A stretch of DNA of 64,000 nucleotides from an uncultured Clostridia bacterium (GTDB lineage Bacteria > Bacillota > Clostridia > TANB77 > CAG-465): NCBI GenBank assembly GCA_944387375.1, contig CALXEQ010000007.1:1-64000 (forward strand). Reading direction: 5' to 3'. This document shows, piece by piece, positions 18,028 through 28,087 of this stretch. The notes beneath the pieces were generated by a model that saw nothing but the letters and a program-made list of their open reading frames with translations, was not told the DNA's origin and made no database searches. Position numbers and translations under genes: made by a program. Numbering within the stretch: the first letter of the stretch is position 1; each line of letters starts with the position of its first letter.

Positions 18028-21000
18028 TTATGCTAACTTTTTTTTATTTCTTAACACAACATATACTATTCCTATTACAGATACAGCTGCAATTGATGCT
18101 AATACAACTACTGCAATGTCTCCTGTATTTGTAACTTCAAATATTAATGTATCTGGTGTTTCATCATCTATTGTAAATTCATATCCATCCATTTCTTGTT
18201 CTGCTAAGTCATATCCTTCTGGTGCCTCTACTTCAATAAATCTGTATGAACCATATAATGGATTTTCAACTCTATATTCACCATTTTCATCTGTTACAGC
18301 ATCTTTAACCATATAGATTGTTTCTCCATCCTCATTTACATATGGTTCTCCATTTTTATCTAGTAATACTATTGAGAATTTACATCCTTGTAGTGGTTCA
18401 CCTGTTTCTTCATCTACTTTTCTTACTATTAATTCTCTAGTGCTTGGTCTGTAGTTAGAAACATTAGTAATCTCACTTGTATATTCCATTTCTCCTGTTT
18501 CTTCATTATATTCTAATTCTATTACAAAAGGATGTCTTTCTGTATTTAATTCATATAATATACCATCTTCGTAATAATATGGTTCTTTAGCACTTATTTC
18601 CTCATAATAATATGTTTTACCCTCTTCAAACAATCCTAAAGATACACGCGCTTTTCCATCAGCATCAGTGATCATATTAGTAATTACATTTTCATCTTCA
18701 TCTATAATTCTAAATTCACAATTAGGTACTGGATCTCCAGTAAATATATCTGTTTTTTCAAAATCCTTTGTATCATTACCGTCAAAAGCAACATTAAATA
18801 ATTTATCAAATTCATCTTTATTATACAAATTTAATTCTATCTTATCATTAGAAATATCGTGAAGTTCTGGTGCTTTTAACTCTTTTACCCAATATCTACC
18901 TAAAGGAATATTTTCTAATATAAACATACCATTTTCATCTGTTGTAACAACTGTATTTTCTGGTTCATCTTGTGAACCATCTGTTTTTATACGTTGTAAT
19001 GGTATTGTACAAGCTTCATCCCAATAAATACCATATTGAGCAGATGACAAAGGAACATAATTCTTGTCTTTAAATTCTTCTGAATTAAAATATTCTACCA
19101 TATCATCCATAGATAAATCTCTTACATCTTCATAAATCTCTTCACTTGTTGTAGTTAATATTTCAGAATCAACTCTACCATTCTCCAATATACCATATCC
19201 AGATGCTGGTGCAACTGTTGCAGTACTTAGTTTTAATAATGCAATATCTGCTGTATCTGGGTAATTTGTTACTGTTTTACCTTTTACATCAAGTACTGGT
19301 AAATTCTCTTCTGTATATGTAATATTAAAATCATATCTATCTTGGTCAATCACATATGGTTCTGTTACATATAATTCTTTGTAATAATAATCACCTTCTG
19401 GTAAATCTAGTTTTACATCAACTTGTTCACCTTTATTTACTGTAACAACATCCATTAATTGATCTTTATTAATTAAAACTTTACCTTTATAATCTGTTAT
19501 ATCATGATTTGTATATATTCCAAATACTGCATATACTGGTTTTTCATTTCCATTTTCGTCTTTTAGAATATATCTATATTCTTGTTCTTCTCCTTCTGGA
19601 GCTTCTTGGAATTCTTTATCAAATTTTAATTCCACTTGTTTATTTGTATTTTTCTTATCTAAATTAACTTCTACTTCTTGAACATATTGTCCAGGATATT
19701 CAGCTTCAAAATATGTTTTTTCTTCATCCAATAAAACTTTATTATCTTCAGAATCAGACTCTACTACATAATATTTTCCTAATGGTAATTCATCAATTTC
19801 AGCTATACCATTTTCGTCTGTTGTAATACTCTCAATAAATTCATCTTTATTATAAAAATGAACTCTACCATCAGCAGATTTTATTTCTTCTGCTGCATAC
19901 AAATCAAAAGTTACTCCTGGTAACACTTGTTCTGTGTATACTGGTTGTAGTGCATCACCATATTCTGTAGCCTCTTGCTTAGTATCAGTAATAACTAAAC
20001 CTTTTTTAAATATTTTTAAATGTACAGGAGTTGGTTTATCTCCCATTTCAACTTTATATATTAAGTCTCCTGCATCAAGTCCTGGGTACTGAGCATCCTC
20101 AGCAATACCTAATGCTTGTTTATCTACAGTTATATGTTTTCCACCTTCACCAAGTCTAGATTCATCTATTACATAATTTCCATTTTCATCTTCAATAATA
20201 TTTCCATTCTCATCTTTTTCCATTGGTGCTGCCCATTCTTCATTTAAGACATAACCATCTGGAGCTTTTACTTCATAAACTATATATTCTCCTGCATATA
20301 ATACATCTGGTGTTATTAAATATCCATTTTCACCAGTATAGAAAGTATCAATATATTTATCTTGCTGTGGATCAAATAAACTTACAAATTCTTTATCAGC
20401 TATACTGTAAATTTTAAATCCAGCCCCCTCAAGAGCAACAGTCTGATTAGTTTTTAAATCTTTCTTTATAATTTGTAAATGCATAGGAACAGGTTCATCC
20501 ATTTCTATTCTTTGCTCTGTTTCTCCCTCTACATCTACAATAACAGTTTCTGCTTGTATATAATAATTAAAATGTTCTCCACTATCACTTTCTTTTACCT
20601 CTGTAAGAGTATATTCACCATAAGGTATAGTGCATTCCTCTTCTGGATGCTGTTCATGAAATACTTCATCTATAAATTCAGCAAATCCATTTTTATCAAC
20701 TTCAGCTCGATAAAATTGACTTTCATCACTCTTTAAAGTTATTTGTAATATAGCTCCCTTTGCAGGGCTTTCTTCTGTACTATCCGGATTATTATCCATT
20801 TTTATAACTTGAACTCTTCCTTTTATAGGAGTTTCTAAGTGTTTTTTAACAACAGGATCCATATCTGCAGCATATACATCATCAGGATCATCATTAGTTA
20901 TAGATATATTTATAGGTTCATCATTTAGATTAAATCCTTTTGATGGTTTTATTTCTTTCCAGTAGTAATTTCCAATTGGTAATCCATCCAACTCTTTATT

Positions 21001-22356
21001 TTCAAGTTTACTTTTTACATTTTTTATAACTGGTGTATAACCATCTTTATCTGTTTTAACTTTATCAGTCTCTCCAGTATCTGTAACTACTGTAATAGGC
21101 TCATTAGCTTCAAATAATAATGTACGATATGGTTCAACACCTTCATAAATATCTTCAGCAGCATATAAAGTATATTCTGCTCCCTCTAATATTGAATCGC
21201 CTTTAGGATCGGTATCTTCATATACATCTCTTTTATATAATTGTGCACTTCCTCTTTTATAATAGTTTGTACTTTCAAATTCAAAAGTAGCACCACTTGT
21301 TACTGTTATAGTTTTATTTATATTTGTTTGATGTATATAATAATTTCCTTCTACTGGAACCTCAACTTCTGTAAGAGTATATGTACCTACTCTTACACCT
21401 TTTACTGTAGCAGTACCATTTTCATTTGTTATTATAGTATTATGATATCCATAAGGCCCTGTAATTTCAAATTTACAATTAGCAACAGGTTTTCCATGTT
21501 CATCTATTTTTATTACATCATAATTACCAACTGCTTCTATTGTAAAACTTCTACTAGTTCCTTGACCAGTAACAGTGCCTAATCCACCAGTTATAACAAC
21601 TTGATGTGTTCCATCTCCCCACATTGTAGCTGGTGCATAAGTAGTAGCAGTAGTATTACAATCTGCATGAATAGTTACAGTGATATCACCTGAAACAGCT
21701 GTTGCTGGAACAACAATTTCATATAATCCATCTGCTCTTTGTCTTATACTTGAGCCTGCTGGTGCTTCACTTAACCAGTTATTAGATGAGTTTTGAATCT
21801 CCATAGCTGGTGAGATATATGCATTTTCAGCTTCATTATAAGTAAATTTATCACCAGTTGCATTAATTACTGCATTTGCTACTTGACCATTGTTAGCAGT
21901 TCCTGCAGTAGCTTTATCTATCCAAGCTTGTATTTCTGCAGGCATTATTTCAGTTGTTTGACCTTCTCCCGCAACAAGCTTAGAACCATTACCTAGCACG
22001 TCACCTGCTAAAGCCCATATAGCTGCTTGTTTTTCTTGTTCATCAGTCACGTTATAAATAAGCCAACTAAATCTAGGATCTTCAATTGTTCCTTGCTCAC
22101 TATATAAAGCACCTTTTGAAATAGCAACACCAGCTTCTATACAATAAGCATAAGTATCTCCAACTTTATACCTATAAGATGAGTGATCAGTTGTAGTAGA
22201 GCCTCTTGCACCAGTTGCCCAATATCTACATCCTGTCACATCACCTTCTAATCCAAATGATAATTGTGTGGCAGTTACAGTTGTAAAGCAAATACCTACA
22301 CACATTAGCATAAGAATCATAAGTATTGAAATCTTCTTAAAATGTTTTTTCATCAT
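18028..22356 (-). CDS. Thioester-domain adhesin with SpaA repeats (about 1442 residues)
   Basis: A signal peptide (core ILMILMLMCVGICF) precedes a thioester-type domain. Numbered from the chosen start, Cys72 in AYCIEAG and Gln110 in EKQAAIW are the candidate thioester pair. About ten SpaA/Cna-B repeats follow. The C-terminus is VTNTGD, a hydrophobic helix and a basic RNKKKLA tail, a sorting-signal layout without LPXTG. Its last third parallels that of the downstream 2005-residue protein (EKTDIFTGDPVPNCEF against EKVDIFTGEKIPNCEF), so the two arose by duplication. A GTG at 22362 is part of the GGGGTGA Shine-Dalgarno; ATG at 22356 is preferred, and ATG at 22353 is also possible. Confidence 0.87.
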   Translation of the reverse strand: MMKKHFKKISILMILMLMCVGICFTTVTATQLSFGLEGDVTGCRYWATGARGSTTTDHSSYRYKVGDTYAYCIEAGVAISKGALYSEQGTIEDPRFSWLIYNVTDEQEKQAAIWALAGDVLGNGSKLVAGEGQTTEIMPAEIQAWIDKATAGTANNGQVANAVINATGDKFTYNEAENAYISPAMEIQNSSNNWLSEAPAGSSIRQRADGLYEIVVPATAVSGDITVTIHADCNTTATTYAPATMWGDGTHQVVITGGLGTVTGQGTSRSFTIEAVGNYDVIKIDEHGKPVANCKFEITGPYGYHNTIITNENGTATVKGVRVGTYTLTEVEVPVEGNYYIHQTNINKTITVTSGATFEFESTNYYKRGSAQLYKRDVYEDTDPKGDSILEGAEYTLYAAEDIYEGVEPYRTLLFEANEPITVVTDTGETDKVKTDKDGYTPVIKNVKSKLENKELDGLPIGNYYWKEIKPSKGFNLNDEPINISITNDDPDDVYAADMDPVVKKHLETPIKGRVQVIKMDNNPDSTEESPAKGAILQITLKSDESQFYRAEVDKNGFAEFIDEVFHEQHPEEECTIPYGEYTLTEVKESDSGEHFNYYIQAETVIVDVEGETEQRIEMDEPVPMHLQIIKKDLKTNQTVALEGAGFKIYSIADKEFVSLFDPQQDKYIDTFYTGENGYLITPDVLYAGEYIVYEVKAPDGYVLNEEWAAPMEKDENGNIIEDENGNYVIDESRLGEGGKHITVDKQALGIAEDAQYPGLDAGDLIYKVEMGDKPTPVHLKIFKKGLVITDTKQEATEYGDALQPVYTEQVLPGVTFDLYAAEEIKSADGRVHFYNKDEFIESITTDENGIAEIDELPLGKYYVVESDSEDNKVLLDEEKTYFEAEYPGQYVQEVEVNLDKKNTNKQVELKFDKEFQEAPEGEEQEYRYILKDENGNEKPVYAVFGIYTNHDITDYKGKVLINKDQLMDVVTVNKGEQVDVKLDLPEGDYYYKELYVTEPYVIDQDRYDFNITYTEENLPVLDVKGKTVTNYPDTADIALLKLSTATVAPASGYGILENGRVDSEILTTTSEEIYEDVRDLSMDDMVEYFNSEEFKDKNYVPLSSAQYGIYWDEACTIPLQRIKTDGSQDEPENTVVTTDENGMFILENIPLGRYWVKELKAPELHDISNDKIELNLYNKDEFDKLFNVAFDGNDTKDFEKTDIFTGDPVPNCEFRIIDEDENVITNMITDADGKARVSLGLFEEGKTYYYEEISAKEPYYYEDGILYELNTERHPFVIELEYNEETGEMEYTSEITNVSNYRPSTRELIVRKVDEETGEPLQGCKFSIVLLDKNGEPYVNEDGETIYMVKDAVTDENGEYRVENPLYGSYRFIEVEAPEGYDLAEQEMDGYEFTIDDETPDTLIFEVTNTGDIAVVVLASIAAVSVIGIVYVVLRNKKKLA

Positions 22357-22502
22357 ATTCACCCCTTACGCATAATATATCACAAAACTTTCTTTTTTTA
22401 TATAAAACAAATTTTTTTCCTTATTTTTTTGCCTTATATTATAATACTATTTCTTCTATATTTCAGAATTGTTTTATAAATATTTCAATAAAATTACAAA
22501 AT

Positions 22503-22565
22503 AAAATACACCCACATATTTAAAGTGTTTAACATTTTTAACAACTCTAATATTGGGTGTATTTT
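22503..22565 (-). terminator. Terminator of thrS
   Basis: AAAATACACCCA (22503-22514) pairs with TGGGTGTATTTT (22554-22565) around a 39-base loop. It lies immediately after the thrS stop. The rest of the 22357-22502 gap is A/T-rich and presumably holds the promoter of the adhesin pair; no convincing -35/-10 pair was found there. Confidence 0.65.
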
Positions 22566-22567
22566 TA

Positions 22568-24325
22568 CTATTTAGACAAATTTTTAATTTCCTCTTCAAC
22601 TTTTTCAATAAATTTTTCTTTTTCTATACTTCCAAGATCTCCTTTATCTCTTGAACGCATACTAACTTTATTTTCTTCAACTTCTTTATCTCCAATAATT
22701 AACATATATGGTACTTTTTGAAGTTGAGCTTCTCTTATTTTATATCCCATTTTTTCTTCTCTATCATCAAGTTCTACTCTTATTCCTTTAGATGACATTT
22801 CTTTCATTAATTTTTTAGCATAATCTACATGTCTATCTGCTATTGTTAATATTTTTACTTGTACTGGTGCAAGCCAAGTTGGAAATGCTCCTGCATATTG
22901 TTCAATTAATATTCCAATAAATCTTTCGATACTTCCAAATATAACTCTATGTAGCATTACTGGTCTATGTTTTTCTCCATCCTCGCCAATATAAGTTAAA
23001 TCAAATCTTTCTGGCATTTGGAAATCCAATTGAATTGTACCACATTGCCAACTTCTTCCTAGACAATCTTTAATATGAAAATCTATTTTTGGACCATAGA
23101 AAGCGCCATCTCCTTCATTAAGTTCATATTTCATATTTAAATCTTTTAAAACTTTTTTTAGAGCTCCTTCTGCCATCTCCCATTGTTCATCTGACCCCAT
23201 AGAGTCTTCTGGTCTTGTTGATAATTCAATTTCATATTCAAATCCAAATATACTATATACTTCATCAATTAATTTTATTACATTTGAGATTTCTTCCTCA
23301 ATTTGTGATGGCAAGCAGAATATATGAGCATCATCTTGTGTGAAGCATCTAACTCTAAATAATCCGTTTAATTCTCCAGATTTTTCATGTCTATGTACAA
23401 GTCCAAGTTCTCCAGCTCTTATTGGTAAATCTCTATAAGAATGCATAGAATTTTTATATACTAGCATTCCTCCTGGACAGTTCATTGGTTTTATACCATA
23501 GTCTGTATCATCTATTTTTGTTGTATACATGTTTTCTTTATAATGATCCCAGTGACCTGAACGATGCCATAATTCTTCATTTAAAATCATTGGAGTTTTT
23601 ATCTCTACATATCCATGTTCTTTATGTATTTTTCTCCAAAAATCTTCAAGTACATTTCTTAACTCCATACCTTTGGGTAGGAAGAATGGAAAACCAGGAC
23701 CTTCTGGTGCTATCATAAATAATTCTAACTCTTTTCCTATTTTTCTATGATCTCTTTTTTTAGCTTCTTCTAATTCTTCTAAATATTTTTCTAAGTTTTC
23801 TTTATTTTCAAAAGCTGTTGCATATATTCTTTGTAGCATTTTATTTTTTTCATCTCCACGCCAATATGCACCTGTAATATTCATTAGCTTAAATACTTTT
23901 ACTGCTTTTGTGTATAGCATATGTGGACCTGTACATAAATCTACAAATTCACCTTGTTTGAAAAATGATATTTCTTCATCTTCTGGTAAATCATTAATAA
24001 GTTCAACTTTATATGGCTCATTTCTTTCTTCCATTAATTTTAAAGCTTCTTGTCTTGGTAATTTAAAACTTTCTATTTTTAAATTCTCTTTTATTATTTT
24101 TTTCATTTCAGCTTCTATTTTTTCTAAATCAGCTTCAACAAGTTTTGGCTCTACATCAATATCATAATAAAATCCATTTTCTATTGCTGGACCTATTGCA
24201 AGTTTTGCTTGTGGAAATAATCTTTTTATCGCTTGTGCCATTATGTGAGATGCTGTATGTCTTAAAACTTGTAAATCTAAATCTCCTTCATATACTTCAT
24301 TATTACTATTTACATATTTACTCAT
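22568..24325 (-). CDS. thrS: Threonyl-tRNA synthetase lacking the TGS domain
   Basis: The 585-residue class II synthetase charges tRNA-Thr. It begins directly near the editing domain (HTASHIMAQA, the HxxxH editing site), followed by the SAD domain (FVDLCTGPHM). The catalytic core has MNCPGGMLVYK with the zinc Cys, VHRHEKSGELNGLFRVRCFTQDD motif 2, and HRPVMLHRVIFGS near motif 3. The anticodon-binding domain is at the C-terminus. Typical bacterial ThrRS has about 640 residues; the missing part is the N-terminal TGS domain. ATG at 24325 has AGGAGTG upstream. It is controlled by a T-box leader. Confidence 0.96.
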   Translation of the reverse strand: MSKYVNSNNEVYEGDLDLQVLRHTASHIMAQAIKRLFPQAKLAIGPAIENGFYYDIDVEPKLVEADLEKIEAEMKKIIKENLKIESFKLPRQEALKLMEERNEPYKVELINDLPEDEEISFFKQGEFVDLCTGPHMLYTKAVKVFKLMNITGAYWRGDEKNKMLQRIYATAFENKENLEKYLEELEEAKKRDHRKIGKELELFMIAPEGPGFPFFLPKGMELRNVLEDFWRKIHKEHGYVEIKTPMILNEELWHRSGHWDHYKENMYTTKIDDTDYGIKPMNCPGGMLVYKNSMHSYRDLPIRAGELGLVHRHEKSGELNGLFRVRCFTQDDAHIFCLPSQIEEEISNVIKLIDEVYSIFGFEYEIELSTRPEDSMGSDEQWEMAEGALKKVLKDLNMKYELNEGDGAFYGPKIDFHIKDCLGRSWQCGTIQLDFQMPERFDLTYIGEDGEKHRPVMLHRVIFGSIERFIGILIEQYAGAFPTWLAPVQVKILTIADRHVDYAKKLMKEMSSKGIRVELDDREEKMGYKIREAQLQKVPYMLIIGDKEVEENKVSMRSRDKGDLGSIEKEKFIEKVEEEIKNLSK

Positions 24326-24436
24326 AAAAAATCACTCCTATAAAAAATTAATATTACTTTATTTTATACTTTAATGTTTATCTCGTGACTTTTCTTGCAT
24401 ATTTTTTCATAGAACCTTTTCCTCCTTTAAATTACT

Positions 24437-24664
24437 ACAAAAAATGTACCCCTACAGACACATTTTTTGTCTATAGGGGTACAATATATTTATTGCACGG
24501 TTCCACCCTAATTTTTAACTTAATTTATGATTGTACGAAATCAACGGTAGTTTCCTACTAACTCCGGGGTAGTCTTCGGTAATATCTTATTAAAATTGGC
24601 TTCCAGCCCATGACCAATTCTCTCTTGTAACAGTGTTAAAACTTACTCGTCCCATCAACGTTAT
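24437..24664 (-). ncRNA. T-box leader of thrS
   Basis: The transcript contains the conserved T-box AGGGTGGAACCGTGC (24509-24495) and a strong terminator hairpin. The terminator arms are 24468-24483 and 24445-24460, with a U-run following. Upstream is a Stem I region with an AGUA loop-E motif, AGAGAG, and a distal GGUCAUGGGCUGGAAGCC loop. GAAGACUACC in the 3' side of the specifier loop contains ACU (24573-24571), a threonine codon followed by A, and overlaps ACC; ACU is the better specifier candidate. Uncharged tRNA-Thr should stabilise the antiterminator and allow thrS transcription. Confidence 0.93.
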
Positions 24665-24670
24665 GTAATA

Positions 24671-24699
24671 ATTATACTCTTTTTTTATGTATAAGTCAA
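24671..24699 (-). promoter_or_regulatory. Sigma-A promoter of the thrS T-box transcript
   Basis: TTGACT (24699-24694), 17 bases, TATAAT (24676-24671), a few bases upstream of Stem I. Confidence 0.8.
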
Positions 24700-24705
24700 T
24701 ATAAA

Positions 24706-25587
24706 TTATTTATTTCCTTTCATAGTCTCACTTAATACATTAAAACAATTGTCATTTTCATACTCAAACACATTATATGTTACATTAAATTCTGTAACTT
24801 CTCGTGTTATTATCTCGCTTTTACCATCTCCATTTAAATCTGCTAAAAATTCAACAGAATATATAGGAAAATCATCACTATTTTCTAGATCTTTTGTATA
24901 GCTATATTGAAGAATTTTAGCTTTATTTTCATTTGGAAAAGCTAAAATTATACTACTATAGACTCCACCAAACATTCCCTTTCCATTACTTGTTACAGTT
25001 AAGATTCTTACTGGCGTATTAGCATTAATATATCCATTATATACATTTTTTATATTCATAGTTGTATTATATAGTCTATATAATCCCAAAGCTTTTTTTA
25101 CATATTCATAATCTTTTTGTTCCACTTGTGTCTGTCCAAACTGTGAAACTAAAGCATAATTTGAATCTTTAGCAATAGCAAAATACTCATCTACATAATT
25201 TGGATAGCTAGTATTTACAAATACTGTATTTTCATCTGTTAAAAATTCCTTTATTTTATATGTACCAGCCTTTACGTCATCATTATATACATCTATCTCA
25301 CAATCATTTTTGTTATTACTTTTAAAATAATATTTATTTGCACTAACCCACCTAGAATTATATGTAGCTCCAACTACTAAATTATCTATAATTATGGGGG
25401 TAGAATTTAGTGCCACATCATCTGAAACATTAATAGCATCATTTTTTTGACTTTCTATCTCTATTCTATCATTAAAACAAAAACACGCAAGAAGCACTAT
25501 ACCTATAACTAGTAATACTACAAAAATACTTATTAAAAACACATATAACTTTTTAAACCTTAAAACATTTTTTGAATACTTTTTCAA
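24706..25587 (-). CDS. Membrane-anchored protein of unknown function
   Basis: The 293-residue product has a basic N-terminus and one membrane helix (about residues 15-37, ending LLACFCF), then an extracytoplasmic domain. A Cys pair lies at the end of the helix but no clear lipobox is present. Near the C-terminus VEFLADLNGDGKSEIITRE resembles an FG-GAP/VCBS-type DxDGxxE calcium-binding loop. No family was recognised. It starts on the base next to the queH stop, so it is the last gene of the ruvB-queH operon and is cotranscribed with DNA-repair and tRNA-modification genes without an obvious functional tie. Confidence 0.7.
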   Translation of the reverse strand: MKKYSKNVLRFKKLYVFLISIFVVLLVIGIVLLACFCFNDRIEIESQKNDAINVSDDVALNSTPIIIDNLVVGATYNSRWVSANKYYFKSNNKNDCEIDVYNDDVKAGTYKIKEFLTDENTVFVNTSYPNYVDEYFAIAKDSNYALVSQFGQTQVEQKDYEYVKKALGLYRLYNTTMNIKNVYNGYINANTPVRILTVTSNGKGMFGGVYSSIILAFPNENKAKILQYSYTKDLENSDDFPIYSVEFLADLNGDGKSEIITREVTEFNVTYNVFEYENDNCFNVLSETMKGNK

Positions 25588-26166
25588 TTAATATACCCAC
25601 TTTCCTGAATCAAAAGAAAACACACAACCACAAAATTTTTGCATATAAAGTCCGTATTCTCTAGCTTTTCTTTGTCCTTCATAGTATGTAGAACGATAAT
25701 CTGAATATACATACTCAACACCATATTTTTTAGATAATTCTTCTGCCACCTTATTTATAACATCATGATTTTGATAAGGACTTCTAGTAAGTGTAGTTGA
25801 TACTATATCATACCCATTTTCACTTGCATATTTAAATACATTTTCTAATCTTCTATAATAACAATACTTACATCTAATATTATATTTTTTATTTTCTCCA
25901 ACATTTTCTACTACATCTTTTACAAAGCCGTTAAGATCATATTCATCACAAATAATTCTATCCACATTCTTCATATCACAAAACTTAATAAAAGACTCTT
26001 TTCGTCTTTCATATTCCGCCTTTGGATGAATATTTGGATTATACCAATATGCACTAAGTTCAACCTTTTCTCTTTTTTCATTTATTAACATTCCATTTTT
26101 TTCTATATCTTCTTGTATAGTTATAAAGCATGGTGCACAACAAACATGCATTAATACTTTTTTCAT
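25588..26166 (-). CDS. queH: Epoxyqueuosine reductase QueH
   Basis: QueH reduces epoxyqueuosine to queuosine in tRNA and replaces QueG in many anaerobes. The 192-residue sequence starts MKKVLMHVCCAPC and has YNPNIHPKAEYERR. A C-x2-C-YYRR motif (IRCKYCYYRR), TLTRSPYQNHD and a C-terminal FCGCVFS complete the cysteine set that binds the metal cofactors in this family. It lies one base after ruvB and directly before an unknown membrane protein. No other queuosine gene is in the window. Confidence 0.93.
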   Translation of the reverse strand: MKKVLMHVCCAPCFITIQEDIEKNGMLINEKREKVELSAYWYNPNIHPKAEYERRKESFIKFCDMKNVDRIICDEYDLNGFVKDVVENVGENKKYNIRCKYCYYRRLENVFKYASENGYDIVSTTLTRSPYQNHDVINKVAEELSKKYGVEYVYSDYRSTYYEGQRKAREYGLYMQKFCGCVFSFDSGKWVY

Positions 26167-26167
26167 A

Positions 26168-27196
26168 CTAACTCCTTTTTCCCGGTTTATATTCTATATT
26201 TAAATGATCATATGCCAAAGGCGTTGCCATTCTTCCTCTTGGTCCTCTACTTAAAAATCCAATTTGCATTAGATATGGCTCATAAACATCTTCTATTGTA
26301 TCTTTATCTTCACCAATACATGCAGCTAAAGTATCTATTCCAACCGGTCCACCATTAAATTTTTCTATTACTGTTTTTAGCATTAATCTATCTGTATTGT
26401 CTAGTCCAATCTCATCTATTTCAAGTCTATCTAAAGCTTTTTTTGCTATTTGATAATCTATTGATTCTTTTTTTTCTACTTGTGCAAAATCTCTTACTCT
26501 TTTTAATAATCTATTTGCAATTCTTGGTGTTCCCCTACATCTTGATCCAATCTCTAAGGCTGCTTCTTCATCTATTTGAGCTCCCAAAATTTTAGAACTT
26601 CTTTGTATAATAGTTGCAAGTTCTTTTTGCGTATATAAATCAAGTCTATGTATTATACCAAATCTATCGCGAAGTGGTGAAGAAAGAGATCCAGCTTTGG
26701 TTGTTGCACCAACTAAAGTAAATTTAGGTAAATCAAGCCTTATAGATTTAGCAGAAGGACCTTTTCCTATTACAATATCTAAACTAAAATCTTCTAAAGC
26801 TGGATATAGAATCTCTTCAACTGATTTATTTAATCTATGTATCTCATCTATAAACAAAATATCATTTTCTTGTAAATTTGTAAGAATTGCAGCTAGATCT
26901 CCTGCTTTTTCTATTGCAGGACCTGAAGTTATCTTTATATGACTATTCATTTCATTTGCAATTATCATAGCAAGCGTTGTCTTTCCAAGTCCTGGAGGTC
27001 CATATAAAAGTACATGATCTAAAGCTTCTCCTCTATCCTTTGCTGCTTCTATATATACCTTTAAATTTTCTTTTACTTTTTCTTGACCTATATATTCACT
27101 AAAAGTTTGAGGTCTTAAAGTTGTCTCATCTATTTTTTCATCAAAATTATCATCTTCATATATAAGTTCTGGAGATATAACTCTATCTTCAATCAT
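26168..27196 (-). CDS. ruvB: Holliday junction helicase motor subunit RuvB
   Basis: The 342-residue AAA+ ATPase drives Holliday-junction branch migration with RuvA. Walker [12 protein letters not shown], Walker [11 protein letters not shown], the [18 protein letters not shown] sensor and arginine-finger region, and the C-terminal winged helix ([17 protein letters not shown]) are all present. Length is normal. It is the first gene of a ruvB-queH-unknown operon with its own promoter; ruvA is not adjacent in the window. Confidence 0.98.
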   Translation of the reverse strand: MIEDRVISPELIYEDDNFDEKIDETTLRPQTFSEYIGQEKVKENLKVYIEAAKDRGEALDHVLLYGPPGLGKTTLAMIIANEMNSHIKITSGPAIEKAGDLAAILTNLQENDILFIDEIHRLNKSVEEILYPALEDFSLDIVIGKGPSAKSIRLDLPKFTLVGATTKAGSLSSPLRDRFGIIHRLDLYTQKELATIIQRSSKILGAQIDEEAALEIGSRCRGTPRIANRLLKRVRDFAQVEKKESIDYQIAKKALDRLEIDEIGLDNTDRLMLKTVIEKFNGGPVGIDTLAACIGEDKDTIEDVYEPYLMQIGFLSRGPRGRMATPLAYDHLNIEYKPGKRS

Positions 27197-27222
27197 AATA
27201 TAAGCACCTCTTTTTCTTGTAT

Positions 27223-27251
27223 ATTATATCAAACATAAGTTTTTAAGTCAA
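27223..27251 (-). promoter_or_regulatory. Sigma-A promoter of ruvB-queH
   Basis: TTGACT (27251-27246), 17 bases, TATAAT (27228-27223), about 27 bases before the ruvB start. Confidence 0.8.
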
Positions 27252-27304
27252 ACTATAATGAATATTAATTTTTGTAGATTAATATACTTATTATGAGGTT
27301 GATT

Positions 27305-28039
27305 ATGAAGACTGTATATATAAAAAAATCTACTATTAAATTATTTTTTATAATTCTAGCAATATTTGTTTTTGACATAACACTAGTACATATAAATAGT
27401 GATAGTTTTTCACCTTCACCTAAAGAACAAGAATTAATAGAAAAATATAATAATAAAAAACTTCTAATTTTAACTTTTGACGATGGACCAAGTAAACATA
27501 CATCGGACCTACTTAATATATTAAGAGAAGAAAATGTTAAAGCTAATTTTTTTATATTAGGTGAAAATGCTATAAAATATCCAGAAATATTACAACAAGA
27601 AAAAAATGAAGGGCATGTAATTGGAATACATAGCTATAAACATCTATTTTTTACTAAAATATCTCGCGAAGAAGTACTAGATCAAATAACAACAACTAGT
27701 AATATAATATATGAAATAACTCAAGAAATCCCATCATATATACGAGTTCCATATGGAATACTAAATGATGACGTAAAAGATATAATAGAAAGTCAGGAAC
27801 TACAAAGTGTTTTATGGAATGTAGATTCTTTAGATTGGGATTATAAAAACACAGAAAAAATAGTCAGTCACGTAATTGATACTACAACAGGAAATGACAT
27901 TATCCTTATGCATGATACTTTTGATACAACTGTTTCTGCTGTCCAAAGACTTATTAAATACTATAAAGAAAATGGTTTTGAATTTGTAACATTAAGTGAA
28001 TTTGAAAGAATAAAAAATATGTCTAAGTCATTAAAGTAA
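27305..28039 (+). CDS. Membrane-anchored polysaccharide deacetylase
   Basis: A NodB-type (carbohydrate esterase 4) deacetylase of about 244 residues with an N-terminal membrane anchor (LFFIILAIFVFDITLV). Family motifs are LTFDDGPSKHT (catalytic Asp and metal Asp), IGIHSYKHLFF (H-x3-H metal site), IRVPYG, NVDSLDW and IILMHD. It probably removes acetyl groups from peptidoglycan or another polysaccharide outside the membrane. A longer frame starts at 27293, but GAGG lies inside it, just before the ATG at 27305, so the shorter start is preferred. Confidence 0.88.
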   Translation: MKTVYIKKSTIKLFFIILAIFVFDITLVHINSDSFSPSPKEQELIEKYNNKKLLILTFDDGPSKHTSDLLNILREENVKANFFILGENAIKYPEILQQEKNEGHVIGIHSYKHLFFTKISREEVLDQITTTSNIIYEITQEIPSYIRVPYGILNDDVKDIIESQELQSVLWNVDSLDWDYKNTEKIVSHVIDTTTGNDIILMHDTFDTTVSAVQRLIKYYKENGFEFVTLSEFERIKNMSKSLK

Positions 28040-28068
28040 TTGCTAAAGAAAAAACTTTCATGTATAAT
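28040..28068 (+). promoter_or_regulatory. Predicted promoter of the nuclease gene
   Basis: TTGCTA, 17 bases, TATAAT, ending 19 bases before the start codon. The -35 box begins directly after the deacetylase stop codon. Confidence 0.6.
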
Positions 28069-28087
28069 ATCATATGGAAGGTGAATT

